From NCBI RefSeq assembly GCF_011758565.1, contig NZ_JAAMOX010000002.1, positions 372,001 to 436,000 on the forward strand: DNA of 64,000 nt. The letters run 5' to 3'. This DNA comes from Lysinibacter cavernae. GTDB taxonomy: Bacteria; Actinomycetota; Actinomycetes; Actinomycetales; Microbacteriaceae. The notes under the pieces are model-generated. The model saw only the letters and a list, made by a program, of their open reading frames with translations. It searched no databases and had not been told where the DNA came from. A program made the translations under genes and the position numbers. Positions 6,795 to 17,100 of this stretch are shown here, piece by piece (position 1 is the first letter of the stretch; every line of letters begins with the position of its first letter).

Positions 6795-9700
6795 CGGGTG
6801 TGCCCTGTTGCGGCGTCCGCGGCGGTGAGCTCATCACGGCGTTCCGCCGGCGAAGCGCAAGGCACGCAAGGCCTGCGAGCGTGAGCAGCGCGGCGAACGC
6901 GGCAATCCAGGTGACGGAAGCACCGGTCAGCGCTACGGCCGGAGGGACGGTGACCGTTGCGGTTGAGTCGAACGAATCGACGGGGTCGCCGTTGGCATCA
7001 GCTCCGTGAGCGATGGCAGTATTAGCGATCTGCCGCGCCCCCGAGTCGGCGTCTGTCAGCACATAGGTTGCCGTACAGACAACGCTCGCACCAGGAACCA
7101 GCACGGGCAGATCTGCTGGGCAGGTTGGCGTAGGCGCAACGCCACGACCAGTGAACACCGTCTCCTCGACCAAAATATTCTCGATGGGTTCGCTCCCCGT
7201 ATTGGCGACCACGAAGCGGTACTTGAGCACCTCCCCTGCCGCGAACGTCGCAAGCTTCACGGGATCAACAAACTTGGTCAGCGTCAAGGCCGCCCCGCCA
7301 GACGGAGGCCCGGCAGTGACAACCGCGGACGACGGGTCAGAGACCACGGGCGACCTGACAATGCCTGAGGTCGTTCCGCTCGCCGTCGCGACATTATCGA
7401 GGTGGCCATTCGCAACGTCCAGTCCCGTCGCGTCATAGGTCGCGGAACACGTGAGTGTCTCCCCTGGGGCAAGCGCCACCCCGACAGGGCAAGCAGCCAC
7501 TGGAATCGGCCCGCTGCCGCTAAACGCCACCTCGTTAATCACAATGGCCGTGAGCGTTGCATTACCGGTGTTGGTGACAACGAACGTGTAGCCCACGTGA
7601 TCGCCTGTGCCATATTCCGGGGCATCGGCAGTTTTCGCAACGGCGAGCGCCGGCGCGATTACGGAGGTGAACGTCGCCTCTGATTCGGGGCTCAGGATGC
7701 CTTCAGCTGCGCCCGGCGGTGTTCCCACTGCGACAGCAACGTTGGAGACTGAGCCAAGGTCAACGTCGGACTGCGTCGCAACATAGTCTGCGGTGCAGAT
7801 GACCGAATCAGCAGGGGCAAGTGACGCAGCGGCAGCCGGACAGCTCACAACTGGCGGCGTTCCGTTCCCCGCAAACGAGGCTTCAACAACTTCAACATCC
7901 GAAAGCGTCACGTTGCCCACGTTTGTCACCTCGAACGAGTACCGCACAGCATCCCCGGCCGCAGCAATCGACGTCGGCGACACCGATTTTGTCAGACTGA
8001 CAGCGGGAGACACGACCGTCGGAATATGAACCGTTGATGGCGGCGACAGCACTGGGTCTCCACCAGCTGGCGGAATACCCGACGCCGATGCAGTGTTGCT
8101 TACCATTCCGGCATCAAGGTCTCGCTGCTGAACCTCAACCGTCGACGTGCAGATCATGGTCGCGCCCGGTGCGAGCGCCGGGCTCGGGCAGGCTGGCGGG
8201 CTTGGTGCGCCAACACCGGTAAAAACGCCCTCAACGATGCGAACGTCGCTGAGGGTCACGTTTCCGGTATTTGTCACCGTGAACGAGTACTCGATAGGGT
8301 CGCCAACGGCCGAAACCGAGTAGACATCGGCCGTCTTAATGACGGTGAGATTTGGCACGGGTGCCGCCGTCACTAGCGCCGTGGAGGGCTCCGAGTTCAC
8401 CTGTCCACCCCCTGCTGGTGCCGTTCCGTGAGCTGTCGCCGTGTTCGTTATCTGGCCAGCATCAATGTCAGGCTGGGTCGCCTCGTACGCTGCCGTGCAG
8501 GTCACCGATGCGCTTGGCGCGAGCGATTGTGCCCCAGCTGGGCAACTCACAACGGGCGCCGCCCCCGTGCCCGAGAACGACGACTCAGTGATGCCAACGT
8601 CGGAAAGAGTCACGGTTCCGGTGTTGGTGATCACATACGAGTATGTAATGCTCTCACCACTCTGATCGGCCTTGGCTGGTGCCGCCGTTTTAAGCAGCGA
8701 CACAGAGCGGAGCGGATTGGCAATAACTGTCGCAGAGGAGGGCAAGGAATCCACCGATGCTCCGCCCTGCCCAAGGGCAGACGCGACGGCGGTATTGGTA
8801 ATGACCCCGGCATCCACATCGGTGAGCGTTGACACGTACGTTGCCGTACAAATCACGGACTCACCGGGGAGCAGGGAGGATGCTTGGGCCGGGCACGCCA
8901 CGGTGGGCGCCACACCCGCGCCGCTGAACTGAGTTTCGGAAACGGTGATCGTATTGAGTGTGACATTTCCTGTATTTGTTGCGACGAAGCGGTACTCGAT
9001 CGACTGCCCCGCGGCTGTAACGGTGCTTGGGTCGGCCGACTTCTCAAGCGATAGCGATGGCGCCTGATCCGCTGGAAGCTCAGCAATGGCCTCGCCGGAG
9101 TCAACGGGGCCGCCGCTCGGGGTGGCCCCGTGAGCAACGGCGCTGTTCTTCACGGTGCCAGCGTCGAGGTCTTGTTGTGTCAGCACATAGTTGGCATGAC
9201 AGACCAGGTGATGGCCAGGGGGAAGAGAGGCGGCCTCCGGCCCACAGGCGATGGGGTCGATGGGGCCGGAGCCAGTAAAGACACGCTCCTCAACCGAGAG
9301 GTTCGACAGCGTGACGTTACCGCTATTCGTGAGAACAAAGGTGTAGGAGACGCCCTGCCCCACAACAAACGAGGCGGTGTCGCTTGGTTCAACGGATTTG
9401 CTCAGTTCCAGCGACGGAGACGCAACGACTGGAATTTCGACCGAAGACTGGCCTGAGGCCACTTCGCCACCCGCGACTCCATTCGCCGTCGCGCTGTTAA
9501 GAACCGAGCCCCTGTCGATGTCAGCCTGAGTTGCGATGTACTCGGCGGTGCACGTCATCTCGAGCGTCGGTGCCAACGTGTTTGACGGACATACCGCTGA
9601 CGGTGGTGTGCCCGTTCCAGTGAACACGTCCTCGGCAATGCTGATGCCCGAGATGGGAACGTTACCCGTATTCCTGACCGTGTAGGCGTAGGTGTAGTAA

Positions 9701-11205
9701 TCCCCAGCGAGCGAAAGTGACTGCACGGACGCTGACTTCACGAGCTCAAGCATCGGGGCAGCAACCTCGGTCGGTGTGGTCGTCGAGGAAGTATTCGAGG
9801 TGATCGTGGCGTTTGAACCTGACGGCGTCGCCGTGGCAACGGCAAGATTCAGCACAAAGCCTCGTTCGGCGTCCGCCGCAGTCACGGTGTAATCCGTCGC
9901 ACCCGCACAGACTCGGGTAGCCCCCGGCAGAAGCACTCCGACGGGACAGGTCACCGCGCCGATCACCGGGTCATCAACCACCACGTTGTCCATCGCCAGT
10001 TCGCCCGTGTTTTTCACCACAAACGAATAGCCGATGGTGTCACCTGCGTCCGTAATCCAGTTGCCGTTCACATCCACCGGCTGGCCGGCACTTTTTTGGA
10101 GGGTCAATCCGACGGGTCGTGCAGTGTTGGTCACGGTGCAGTCGATGAGGTCACCAATTGCCGGACTCACCGTCACCGAATCTCCCGCCTGGCCGTTCGG
10201 CAGGCTGGGGTCGGCGAACCCGTTCTTGGTGCACGCCCAACTCGTCACATACCCAGAAAGGCTGCCGGGCGATGTAGTCTCGGCAAGCGTAAACGGCGCA
10301 TTCGCGACGGCGCCGATTGTTTCAACCTCGCCCGTTGTCGCCGAGGACGTTGTGCCGGTATCGCCGGTCGCAATTGCGGCTCCCCCCTGTGGGCTCACCG
10401 AAAGCGCAAAGCTGTCCAGCGGGTCGATTCGTCCGTCAACGATTTTTTTCAGCTGTACCTTTGGTAGTAGCACCGCAAAGGCGACGCCCTGAACCCCCTG
10501 GGTGGCATTCTGCATCCGCTGTGTCATGAACGAGGGGTTCTCGGCGGCCAGCATGGCTGTTCCCGTTCGGTTGAGCGTATTGTCCGAGGCGCAGACCACC
10601 GTTGTAGTTCCAACACCGGAAAATGTTTGCGGACAGGCGTTGCCAATTGGTGTGAGCTGAGTCATTGGCACGTTCGATGTCCAGGTGTCGGTTTCGCCTG
10701 TTGTGGTTTGCTCAACATCCACCCCAACAATAGAAAACGCCGTCACCTGGTTGCCGTTGGCGTCTCGCATGGTGATGTCGGTCATCCGCAACGTTGAGCT
10801 TGTTGCAGGATCGACGGCGCGGTTCACCTGGTACAAACCGGGGCGACCTGAGACGCCACCGTAGTGACCTGCAGAGCCGATGAAGGCGCTCGGGATGAGG
10901 GGAAACGGGCTTGACGAAATTTGCCGACCACTGCGCTGGATGGAGTACGTCATCGTGTAGCCGCCGGAAAGGTTGAGCACCATTGCCTGGCCATTCCCTG
11001 CGCCGGCAGCGGCATCCGAATAGCCCGTCATATCCACCCAACACAACGTTCTGGCATATGCACCCTGCCCTGCAGCGGCATAATTGCAGGTTTGCGGAGT
11101 TGGCGCGGCGACCGCGGCCGAGGCACCAACGAGGCTGCCCCCAACAGCAAGCGCTAGCGCTAGCGTTGCCCCAACCCATTTTTGTACCACACGTGCTGCA
11201 AACAT
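6763..11205 (-). CDS. Large surface protein: CshA-like N domain, nine DUF7507/DUF11-type repeats, VALTG anchor
   Basis: The 1480-residue protein starts at the ATG at 11205, which is followed by a typical signal peptide (residues 1 to about 34, ASAAVAA). Residues about 35-240, with ARTLCWVDMTGY and GGYTMTYSI, resemble the non-repetitive adhesin domain of streptococcal CshA-type fibrils. About 250-355 is a SpaA/Cna-B-like prealbumin domain ending in a W-x-C motif. Nine tandem beta-sandwich repeats of roughly 115 residues follow, each opening with L-x-K-(S/T) and containing Y-x-F-x-V-T-N-T-G-N-V-T-L and a C-P-x-x-x-x-x-L-x-P-G loop. The end is VALTG (1424), a hydrophobic helix and RRRN, then an unusual 27-residue Pro/Gln-rich tail that overlaps the convergent PepSY gene. 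It is probably a wall-anchored fibrillar adhesin. Confidence 0.85.
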   Translation of the reverse strand: MFAARVVQKWVGATLALALAVGGSLVGASAAVAAPTPQTCNYAAAGQGAYARTLCWVDMTGYSDAAAGAGNGQAMVLNLSGGYTMTYSIQRSGRQISSSPFPLIPSAFIGSAGHYGGVSGRPGLYQVNRAVDPATSSTLRMTDITMRDANGNQVTAFSIVGVDVEQTTTGETDTWTSNVPMTQLTPIGNACPQTFSGVGTTTVVCASDNTLNRTGTAMLAAENPSFMTQRMQNATQGVQGVAFAVLLPKVQLKKIVDGRIDPLDSFALSVSPQGGAAIATGDTGTTSSATTGEVETIGAVANAPFTLAETTSPGSLSGYVTSWACTKNGFADPSLPNGQAGDSVTVSPAIGDLIDCTVTNTARPVGLTLQKSAGQPVDVNGNWITDAGDTIGYSFVVKNTGELAMDNVVVDDPVIGAVTCPVGVLLPGATRVCAGATDYTVTAADAERGFVLNLAVATATPSGSNATITSNTSSTTTPTEVAAPMLELVKSASVQSLSLAGDYYTYAYTVRNTGNVPISGISIAEDVFTGTGTPPSAVCPSNTLAPTLEMTCTAEYIATQADIDRGSVLNSATANGVAGGEVASGQSSVEIPVVASPSLELSKSVEPSDTASFVVGQGVSYTFVLTNSGNVTLSNLSVEERVFTGSGPIDPIACGPEAASLPPGHHLVCHANYVLTQQDLDAGTVKNSAVAHGATPSGGPVDSGEAIAELPADQAPSLSLEKSADPSTVTAAGQSIEYRFVATNTGNVTLNTITVSETQFSGAGVAPTVACPAQASSLLPGESVICTATYVSTLTDVDAGVITNTAVASALGQGGASVDSLPSSATVIANPLRSVSLLKTAAPAKADQSGESITYSYVITNTGTVTLSDVGITESSFSGTGAAPVVSCPAGAQSLAPSASVTCTAAYEATQPDIDAGQITNTATAHGTAPAGGGQVNSEPSTALVTAAPVPNLTVIKTADVYSVSAVGDPIEYSFTVTNTGNVTLSDVRIVEGVFTGVGAPSPPACPSPALAPGATMICTSTVEVQQRDLDAGMVSNTASASGIPPAGGDPVLSPPSTVHIPTVVSPAVSLTKSVSPTSIAAAGDAVRYSFEVTNVGNVTLSDVEVVEASFAGNGTPPVVSCPAAAASLAPADSVICTADYVATQSDVDLGSVSNVAVAVGTPPGAAEGILSPESEATFTSVIAPALAVAKTADAPEYGTGDHVGYTFVVTNTGNATLTAIVINEVAFSGSGPIPVAACPVGVALAPGETLTCSATYDATGLDVANGHLDNVATASGTTSGIVRSPVVSDPSSAVVTAGPPSGGAALTLTKFVDPVKLATFAAGEVLKYRFVVANTGSEPIENILVEETVFTGRGVAPTPTCPADLPVLVPGASVVCTATYVLTDADSGARQIANTAIAHGADANGDPVDSFDSTATVTVPPAVALTGASVTWIAAFAALLTLAGLACLALRRRNAVMSSPPRTPQQGTPASPRGRPQQL

Positions 11206-11427
11206 AGAGTTTCGACTCTCGTCCGGCGAGGGGAAAGAAAGTGTCGTGTTGATTCTCAGTACAGTGTGACACCCGATCAGCGAGGCGACAAGGAAACAAA
11301 ACGTATTACCGCAGAGGCATAAGATCCCCTCCCTTGGGAAACATTCGAGTGAAACACTGAAAGAATGGAACCGAATCGGCCTGCCGGTTGCCAAATGAAA
11401 TGAGATACGCGCTACGGAGGTTGAGGA

Positions 11428-11796
11428 GTGACCAGCAGAAACACGCTGCACCTCGACAACGCTGTGCTTGTTGTTATCCCAAGGGGATTCGACAAGCTTT
11501 GGGGATTCCGCACGCAAATCACTGTGCCGCTCGACAGCATCGTCGATGTTCGTGTCGAACTGCAGCCAAAAACAATCAGAACGGGGCTGCGGTATCCGGG
11601 GCTGAGCGCGTTTGGCAAGCGAAGCGGTACTTTCCACCCCGGTCGAGAAAAGCACTATTGGAATTACTCTGGCCGTGGGGAGGCACTGGCGATTTCCATC
11701 GCCCCAGGTCACGACTTCCATCGGTTATACCTGTCAGTGGAGAACGCAGAAAGCTCGCGCACCGAGCTTATGAATGCGGTGTCTGCCCGGCAATAG
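11428..11796 (+). CDS. Small cytoplasmic protein of unknown function (PH-like fold suspected)
   Basis: This 122-residue protein starts at GTG, with GGAGG 7 bases upstream. There is no signal peptide or membrane helix. The order of elements (LHLDNAVLVVIPRG, ITVPLDSIVDVRV, then aromatic-rich strands, GEALAISIAPGHDFHRLYLSV and a final helix SSRTELMNAVSA) is compatible with a bacterial PH-like beta-barrel capped by one helix. I do not recognise a characterised family. It is divergent from the surface-protein gene 6763-11205, with a 222-base shared intergenic stretch that shows no obvious operator. Confidence 0.7.
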   Translation: MTSRNTLHLDNAVLVVIPRGFDKLWGFRTQITVPLDSIVDVRVELQPKTIRTGLRYPGLSAFGKRSGTFHPGREKHYWNYSGRGEALAISIAPGHDFHRLYLSVENAESSRTELMNAVSARQ

Positions 11797-11814
11797 GCTC
11801 ACGAGGCAACCTCA

Positions 11815-12000
11815 TCAGCGGATCATCCGCACTTCGTCAGCACCGGTGCCGAACCCGGTCTCTTGGCGCGCACCTTCTACACGAAACCCGTTGGGTCCGT
11901 AAAAGGCCCACGCCCTAGGATTCTCTCCAACCACCCAGAGGCTCGCGGGGTCAGTGCCAAGGACTGCTTCGAGGAGCGCCTGCCCTGCACCAGAACCGTG
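11815..12000 (-). pseudogene. C-terminal remnant of a GNAT N-acetyltransferase
   Basis: Immediately after the TGA of the hydrolase gene, and in the same reading frame, 61 sense codons and a stop encode a clear acetyltransferase C terminus. It begins HGSGAGQALLEAVL, the acetyl-CoA-binding motif A, continues with SLWVVGENPRAWAFYGPNGF, the typical motif B with its N-x-x-A-x-x-F-Y signature, and ends EVRMIR. The N-terminal half is missing and there is no plausible start codon, so the piece cannot be functional alone. It looks like the product of a deletion or rearrangement that joined the hydrolase 3' end to the middle of a GNAT gene. Confidence 0.7.
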
Positions 12001-12915
12001 TCAATCAGCCGCCCGAATAACCTCGATCAGGTCCAGAACGGATGCGCTGAGGCCTCTTGGATCTTCTTGCGGGGTGTTATGCCCAACTGACGAATGACGG
12101 TAGTCGACCAACCGAGTGAAGTTCGCTTCGTGCCCTTCGCGAGAAAGCGGCGGCATAACCGCATCATTTGTTGGATCGATGACAATGGTGGGTGTTTCGA
12201 TCTGCGGCAAGGTCGACAGAATTGTCTCAAGGGAATCGTACGCGGGATCTGCAGGCGCAAGGCCGTACCGCACCCGGTACGAGTGCACGACCACGTCGAC
12301 GAAGTCCGGATTGTCAAAGGACCGTGCGGTCGTCTCAAAGGTGTCGTCGTCGAATTGCCAGCCAGGGGACCATTCGCTCCACAGTTGCCGCGCGATCTCA
12401 CGCCGATACTGCTTCAGACCTTCTCGCCCGCGTTCGATCTGGAAATACCACTGGTGCCAGTCTTTCGCCTCAAACTCGGGTACGTCTGGCACCGAGGCCA
12501 TGCGCTTCACGCTGTACACGCTGTAGCCGCCAATCGCGACGAGCCCGCCAACCTTGTTTGGCCAGAGCGCGGCCGTGGCGTTGGCCGCGCGCCCTCCCCA
12601 ATCGAAACCAGAAACGACCGGTTTGTCGAGTTGCAACCCGTCGATCAGATCACGCAGGTCGGCTGCCAGTGCTGCCTGCTGCCCTGACCGAGGAGTGCGA
12701 TCCGACCGGAAGCGTGTTGGCCCGTACCCACGCAGATACGGCACAATAACATCCGCGCCGTTCTGCGCAAGTTCTTCGGCTGTAGCGTCAAAGCTTCTCG
12801 GGTCATACGGGAATCCGTGAAGTAAGACAACAGGGAACCCGCTTGAATCTCCGCGCCGCTCGAAGGCTATGTCGAGGACATCGGTCGTCAGGTACTCCAC
12901 GGTAGGCTGCATCAT
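12001..12915 (-). CDS. Alpha/beta hydrolase with Asp nucleophile (epoxide-hydrolase-like)
   Basis: A 304-residue protein from the ATG at 12915 (an adjacent ATG at 12912 is also possible; the ribosome site is weak). HGFP (33-36) is the HGxP oxyanion motif typical of epoxide hydrolases. GFDWGG puts an aspartate, Asp105, at the nucleophile elbow as in epoxide hydrolases and haloalkane dehalogenases. Asp251 (PTNDAVMPP) and His279 (SVGHNTPQEDP) complete the triad. A cap domain rich in Trp and Tyr lies between about 145 and 225. It lies 49 bases downstream of the flavin monooxygenase gene on the same strand, so the pair probably forms an operon that oxidises and then hydrolyses a small organic compound. 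The substrate cannot be told from sequence. Confidence 0.82.
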   Translation of the reverse strand: MMQPTVEYLTTDVLDIAFERRGDSSGFPVVLLHGFPYDPRSFDATAEELAQNGADVIVPYLRGYGPTRFRSDRTPRSGQQAALAADLRDLIDGLQLDKPVVSGFDWGGRAANATAALWPNKVGGLVAIGGYSVYSVKRMASVPDVPEFEAKDWHQWYFQIERGREGLKQYRREIARQLWSEWSPGWQFDDDTFETTARSFDNPDFVDVVVHSYRVRYGLAPADPAYDSLETILSTLPQIETPTIVIDPTNDAVMPPLSREGHEANFTRLVDYRHSSVGHNTPQEDPRGLSASVLDLIEVIRAAD

Positions 12916-12964
12916 GCCAACTGTACAGGCAGCCATCCTCTGATCTGGGTCGTGAGATTGGCGA

Positions 12965-14005
12965 CTATTCGGCTTTTTGCCACCCAATGGCCGGCGCGAT
13001 ATCGCGCGCGATCGTTTCAAGCAGGCGCGAGTTGTAGTCGACGCCCAGCTGATTTGGCACGGTCAGGAGCACGGTGTCGGCCGCCTGCACAGCGGCATCC
13101 TTTGCAAGCTCAGCCGCAATCACGTCTGGCGCTCCCGTGTAGCTCTTGCCAAAGCGGGCGCGCACGCCCTCGAGCATCCCAACCTGGTCCTCGCCGTCCC
13201 CATCACGACCGAAATACTGTCGGTCGAGGTCAGAGATGATGGGGATGACGCTGCGCGAAACGCTCACTCGCGGCTCGCGCTGCCAACCAGCCTTCTTCCA
13301 GGCCTCGCGGTAGAGCTCAATCTGTTCAAGCTGCAGCTCGTCAAATGGCACGCCGGTATCCTCTACGAGCAGCGTTGAACTCATGAGGTTCATGCCCTGC
13401 TCCGCCGTCCACACAGCGGTGGCGCGTGTGCCAGAGCCCCACCAGATGCGCTCTGGCAGGCCGGGCGACTGCGGTTGGATGGCGAGCACCCCGTCAGGGC
13501 CCATCCGGGGGTCTGCACGAACCACTGGCTCTCCAGCAATCGCCGCGCGGAACAGGGCCGTCTTTTCGCGGGCGAGCGTTGCATCATCCTCGCCCTCTCC
13601 CGGAACATAGCCGAAGGCGTGCGAGCCGTTGAGCGCCGTCTCGGGTGAACCGCGGCTCACACCGAGTTGCAGGCGGCCTTCGCCACCGGAATGGGCGCTG
13701 ATGAGGTCGGCCGCCGCCGCTTCCTCCGCCATGTAGAGCGGGTTTTCGTAGCGCATATCGATCACGCCGGTGCCGATCTCGATCCGCGACGTGCGCGCTC
13801 CGATTGCAGCAAGCAGCGGGAATGGCGACGCCAGCTGGCGGGCAAAGTGGTGCACCCGAAAATAGGCGCCGTCGATGCCAAGTTCTTCGGCGGCAACCGC
13901 GAGCTCAATGCCTTGCACAAGCGCGTCGCCGCCGGTGTTGGTCTTGCTCGATTCGTGTGGATGCCAGTGGCCAAAGCTGAGGAAGCCGATACGTTTGCGG
14001 TGCAT
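12965..14005 (-). CDS. LLM-class (luciferase-like) flavin-dependent oxidoreductase
   Basis: A 346-residue TIM-barrel protein of the bacterial luciferase-like monooxygenase family, which uses F420 or reduced FMN. The start MHRKRIGFLSFGHW is the usual first beta strand of the family, so the ATG at 14005 is preferred over upstream codons that would add unrelated sequence. Typical segments are AEELGIDGAYFRVHHFARQ, PFPLLAAIGARTSRIEIGTGVIDMRYENP, GRLQLGVSRGSPE and RIWWGSGTRATAVWTAEQGMNLM. No signal peptide is present. It is followed by the hydrolase gene on the same strand. The terminator at 14110-14145 separates it from the surface-protein gene upstream. Confidence 0.88.
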   Translation of the reverse strand: MHRKRIGFLSFGHWHPHESSKTNTGGDALVQGIELAVAAEELGIDGAYFRVHHFARQLASPFPLLAAIGARTSRIEIGTGVIDMRYENPLYMAEEAAAADLISAHSGGEGRLQLGVSRGSPETALNGSHAFGYVPGEGEDDATLAREKTALFRAAIAGEPVVRADPRMGPDGVLAIQPQSPGLPERIWWGSGTRATAVWTAEQGMNLMSSTLLVEDTGVPFDELQLEQIELYREAWKKAGWQREPRVSVSRSVIPIISDLDRQYFGRDGDGEDQVGMLEGVRARFGKSYTGAPDVIAAELAKDAAVQAADTVLLTVPNQLGVDYNSRLLETIARDIAPAIGWQKAE

Positions 14006-14109
14006 ACCAGGTGCAACAATCTGGGGCGGGGAGTATTCCGAGGCGCTTCGCGCGCAACCGCGTGGCGCAGCATCCCAAAGCCAACAATCCATGGGCATAC
14101 GCAACGCAG

Positions 14110-14145
14110 AACGCCCCGCCCAGCAGCTGAGCGGGGCGGGGCGTT
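14110..14145 (-). terminator. Strong hairpin terminator after the 14167-18045 surface-protein gene
   Basis: AACGCCCCGCCC (14110-14121) pairs perfectly with GGGCGGGGCGTT (14134-14145) around a 12-base loop, 22 bases past the stop codon at 14167. There is no long U tail, as is common for actinobacterial hairpin terminators. Confidence 0.75.
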
Positions 14146-14166
14146 CACACAACGGAACGTGTGCCG

Positions 14167-17100
14167 TTAGCGGTCGGTGCGCGAGCGCAGCCGCTTCATG
14201 AGTGTTGTCGGGCGAAGCAGCACGGCGCCGAACAATATGAGCAGCAGCGCAAGCACGGCGATGCCAAACCCACTGTTGGCCCCGGTGAGGGTCAGCTGCT
14301 CTGCGGCCGTGTGTCCAATAACCGCTGCGGCCTCCGGACCGGCAACCGTCGTTGAGACCTTGGCCGTGTCAGTCACCTCACCCGGCGTGATACCGGCGGG
14401 GGTCGCGGCGCTGGCCGTTGCAACGTTGAGGAGCGCTCCCGAAACATCCGCCGCCGTGACGGTATACGTGCCGGTGAACACAACCTGCTGACCAGGGGTG
14501 AGCGTGCCATCGAACCCATCTGGAGCGGTTGGGCCACCATCCAGTTTGAGTTCAGCTCCGTTGCCGTTGGTGAAGGAACCTTCGTCAACGGTGACATCGA
14601 GAAGCGGCACGTTCCCGGTGTTGCGCACCGTGAAGTTGTAGGCGATCTGCTCGCCAGGGGTGAAGGCCACGCCGTCGGCCGGTGCGTTTGCAACCGACTT
14701 CACGAGTTCAATCCCTGGCTCAGCCTTATCAACGTTTACGGCGGCCGTCGACTCATCAGTGACGGCATCCCCCGCGTTTGGGGTTCCGCTCACATCCGCG
14801 GTGTTTGCAATCTCGCCGCCCGCCATCTGATCGGCAACCGTCACGTCGTAACTTGCGCTGTACGTCACGGATGCCCCGGGGGCGAGCGTACCGTCAAAGT
14901 CGGCGGGCTGCGTGGCCGTAATTGGCGTAGTGAGCTCAAGCGCTTCGCCGGCGCCGTTCACAAAGTTCGACTCGCTGAGCGTCACGTCATGCAGCTCACG
15001 TGAGCCCGTATTGGTAACCACAAAGCCATAGTTGATGGTTTCGCCGGCAACATAGCTCACGCCGTTGGCAGGGGCGGATGCCGATTTGACCAGGTCAATC
15101 GAAACGGGCCCAGGAACCATGGTGGTGGTCACGGTGTTCGACAGCACACCAAGCGGTGCCTCAACCGTGCGGAACGTTGCGTTGTTCGCCCAGATGCCGC
15201 CCTCACTGCCCGTGACGTGTGTGAGCGTGTATGTGAAATGGGTGTTCGACAGTGGCGGCATCGTGGCAAACGTCACCTTGATACCCGTCACCATGGCGAG
15301 CTGATTCTCAACAGCGGCAAAATCCTGCCAGGTCACGCCCGCGCCGTAGGTTGTGCCTTGGCCAGAACCAAGCGTCTGCGACAGCTGCACGGCCTCGGCA
15401 TCATCGGTTGTGTATTGGGCGGTTGCACCGGCCGGAAGCGAGACGGGGCCGGTCAGACGGTACTCTGCCTCGTTCGTAGTTGCCGGCACGCGCGAGGTCG
15501 ATCCGGCCCTCCCGTCGCCAAGAAATGGCAACACATCGATGACGGATGCGCCGGTCTGGGGAGTCACCGTCGAGCCGTTTGCGACGTCTACCCGCCACGA
15601 AAAGTCTTCACCCGCTGTAATCACCGGGTTGAGGGCAATTTTCGACACGGCAATTCCGGCAACACCGTCAACCGACACGGTGGCCTGCGCCATGTGCCGG
15701 TCACCAGCAATAATCGGGAGGTCTCCCGGGGCAGGCGAGGTGCCGTCTGACGGAGACGAAACGGCAACCGTATTGACGTAGTCTCCACGCGCGGTCAGCG
15801 CCGCACGGGCCCAATAGGTCACCACGGGTTCTTGACCCCTCGTCAGAGACGAGAACTCCCACGTGACCGTTGTTGAACCGTCGGCGTTCACCACAACCGA
15901 ACTTGGTGCGATCGAGGGGGCCTGCACGGTTTCGCCACCAATGGATTCAGCCGTTGGGAGGAAGGTGAGGCCGGCGGGAATCGTATCGGTGAGGGTTACT
16001 GACTTCGCCGTATCGCTTCCCTGCACCCCAACGTCAAGCACGCGGGGGCTCAGCGTAAAGCTTCCCGCAGCACCTGCGGCGATTCGGGCCGGATTTGCCG
16101 TTTTGCTCACACTAATCGCGGCATCAACCGCAATCATCCGGTCACCCGTCGTTGGATTATGCGATGCCGTCGAGCGCTCGATGTTGGCCGCCGGATCGTA
16201 GTCATTTCCACGATAGGTTCCACCGCCAAGATCCGGGCTGCTCCAACCGGCCATGTTGGCAATAATCTGGCCGGAGGGAACGTCCTGCTTCCGCTCAAGG
16301 TTGATGAGGAACACAACGTTGTTTTGACCGGCGGCAACCGTCGCGCCCTGATCAGCAATGAATCGCACGGCAACAACCGAGCTGAGATCAAAACCGGGAG
16401 TCGCAAGCGCGGTGGCCTGATCCGTCCACACCCCAGCGCTATCCGCGCACGTAAACGTCTGCATCTGACCCCAGCGGGTGTTTTGATCCTGGCTTAGCGT
16501 CATCCCAGTGAGGTACTCAAAATGACCGGCGAGGTTGTTTCCACGAGCGTACGCTGGCTGCCCCTCGCTACCTGCTGGCCAGGCCCAACCGCCTGAGGGT
16601 GCCGTACGGAATTTGGCGAGGTTAAGAACGGTTGAGTCCCAGATGTCACACGCTTTCACGCCGCTAAACGCTGTTGCGGCCGATCCGTTCTGCAAGGCTA
16701 GGTAGGACTGCACCTGCTGTCCGGCTTCAAGCGGCCCGTCGCCCGAGCGGTCCGATGCGGTGCCAAGCGGAAGGTATGGGGTCCGGCTCGGATTGTTGAT
16801 GATATCGGTGAATCGTTTGGACATTGCGCCCTGATTCGCGATAGTCAGCTTGACGGGAACCGTATTATCCGACGGGTCTTCCCCCACATTTGCAACAATG
16901 TTGCCCGCCGCGTCATAGCCGTTGGCCACGAGGTCACTCACGACGTTTGAGGTCTGGAGGATTCCGGCACCGGTTTCATACCCTGGGACGTCACTCATCG
17001 GCACAAAGACAACCACGTATCCGAGCGAGAGGTAGCCCTTATTGTCGGCGAGCACTGAGCCGCCCCGAGATTTGGTCGGCAAGTGGTTACCGGTCAGATC

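Noticed and set aside
11206-11720. N-terminal extension of the 6763-11205 surface protein to 11721
   Set aside because: The extra 172 residues are not protein-like, overlap the gene at 11428-11796, and would bury the clear signal peptide beginning at 11205.
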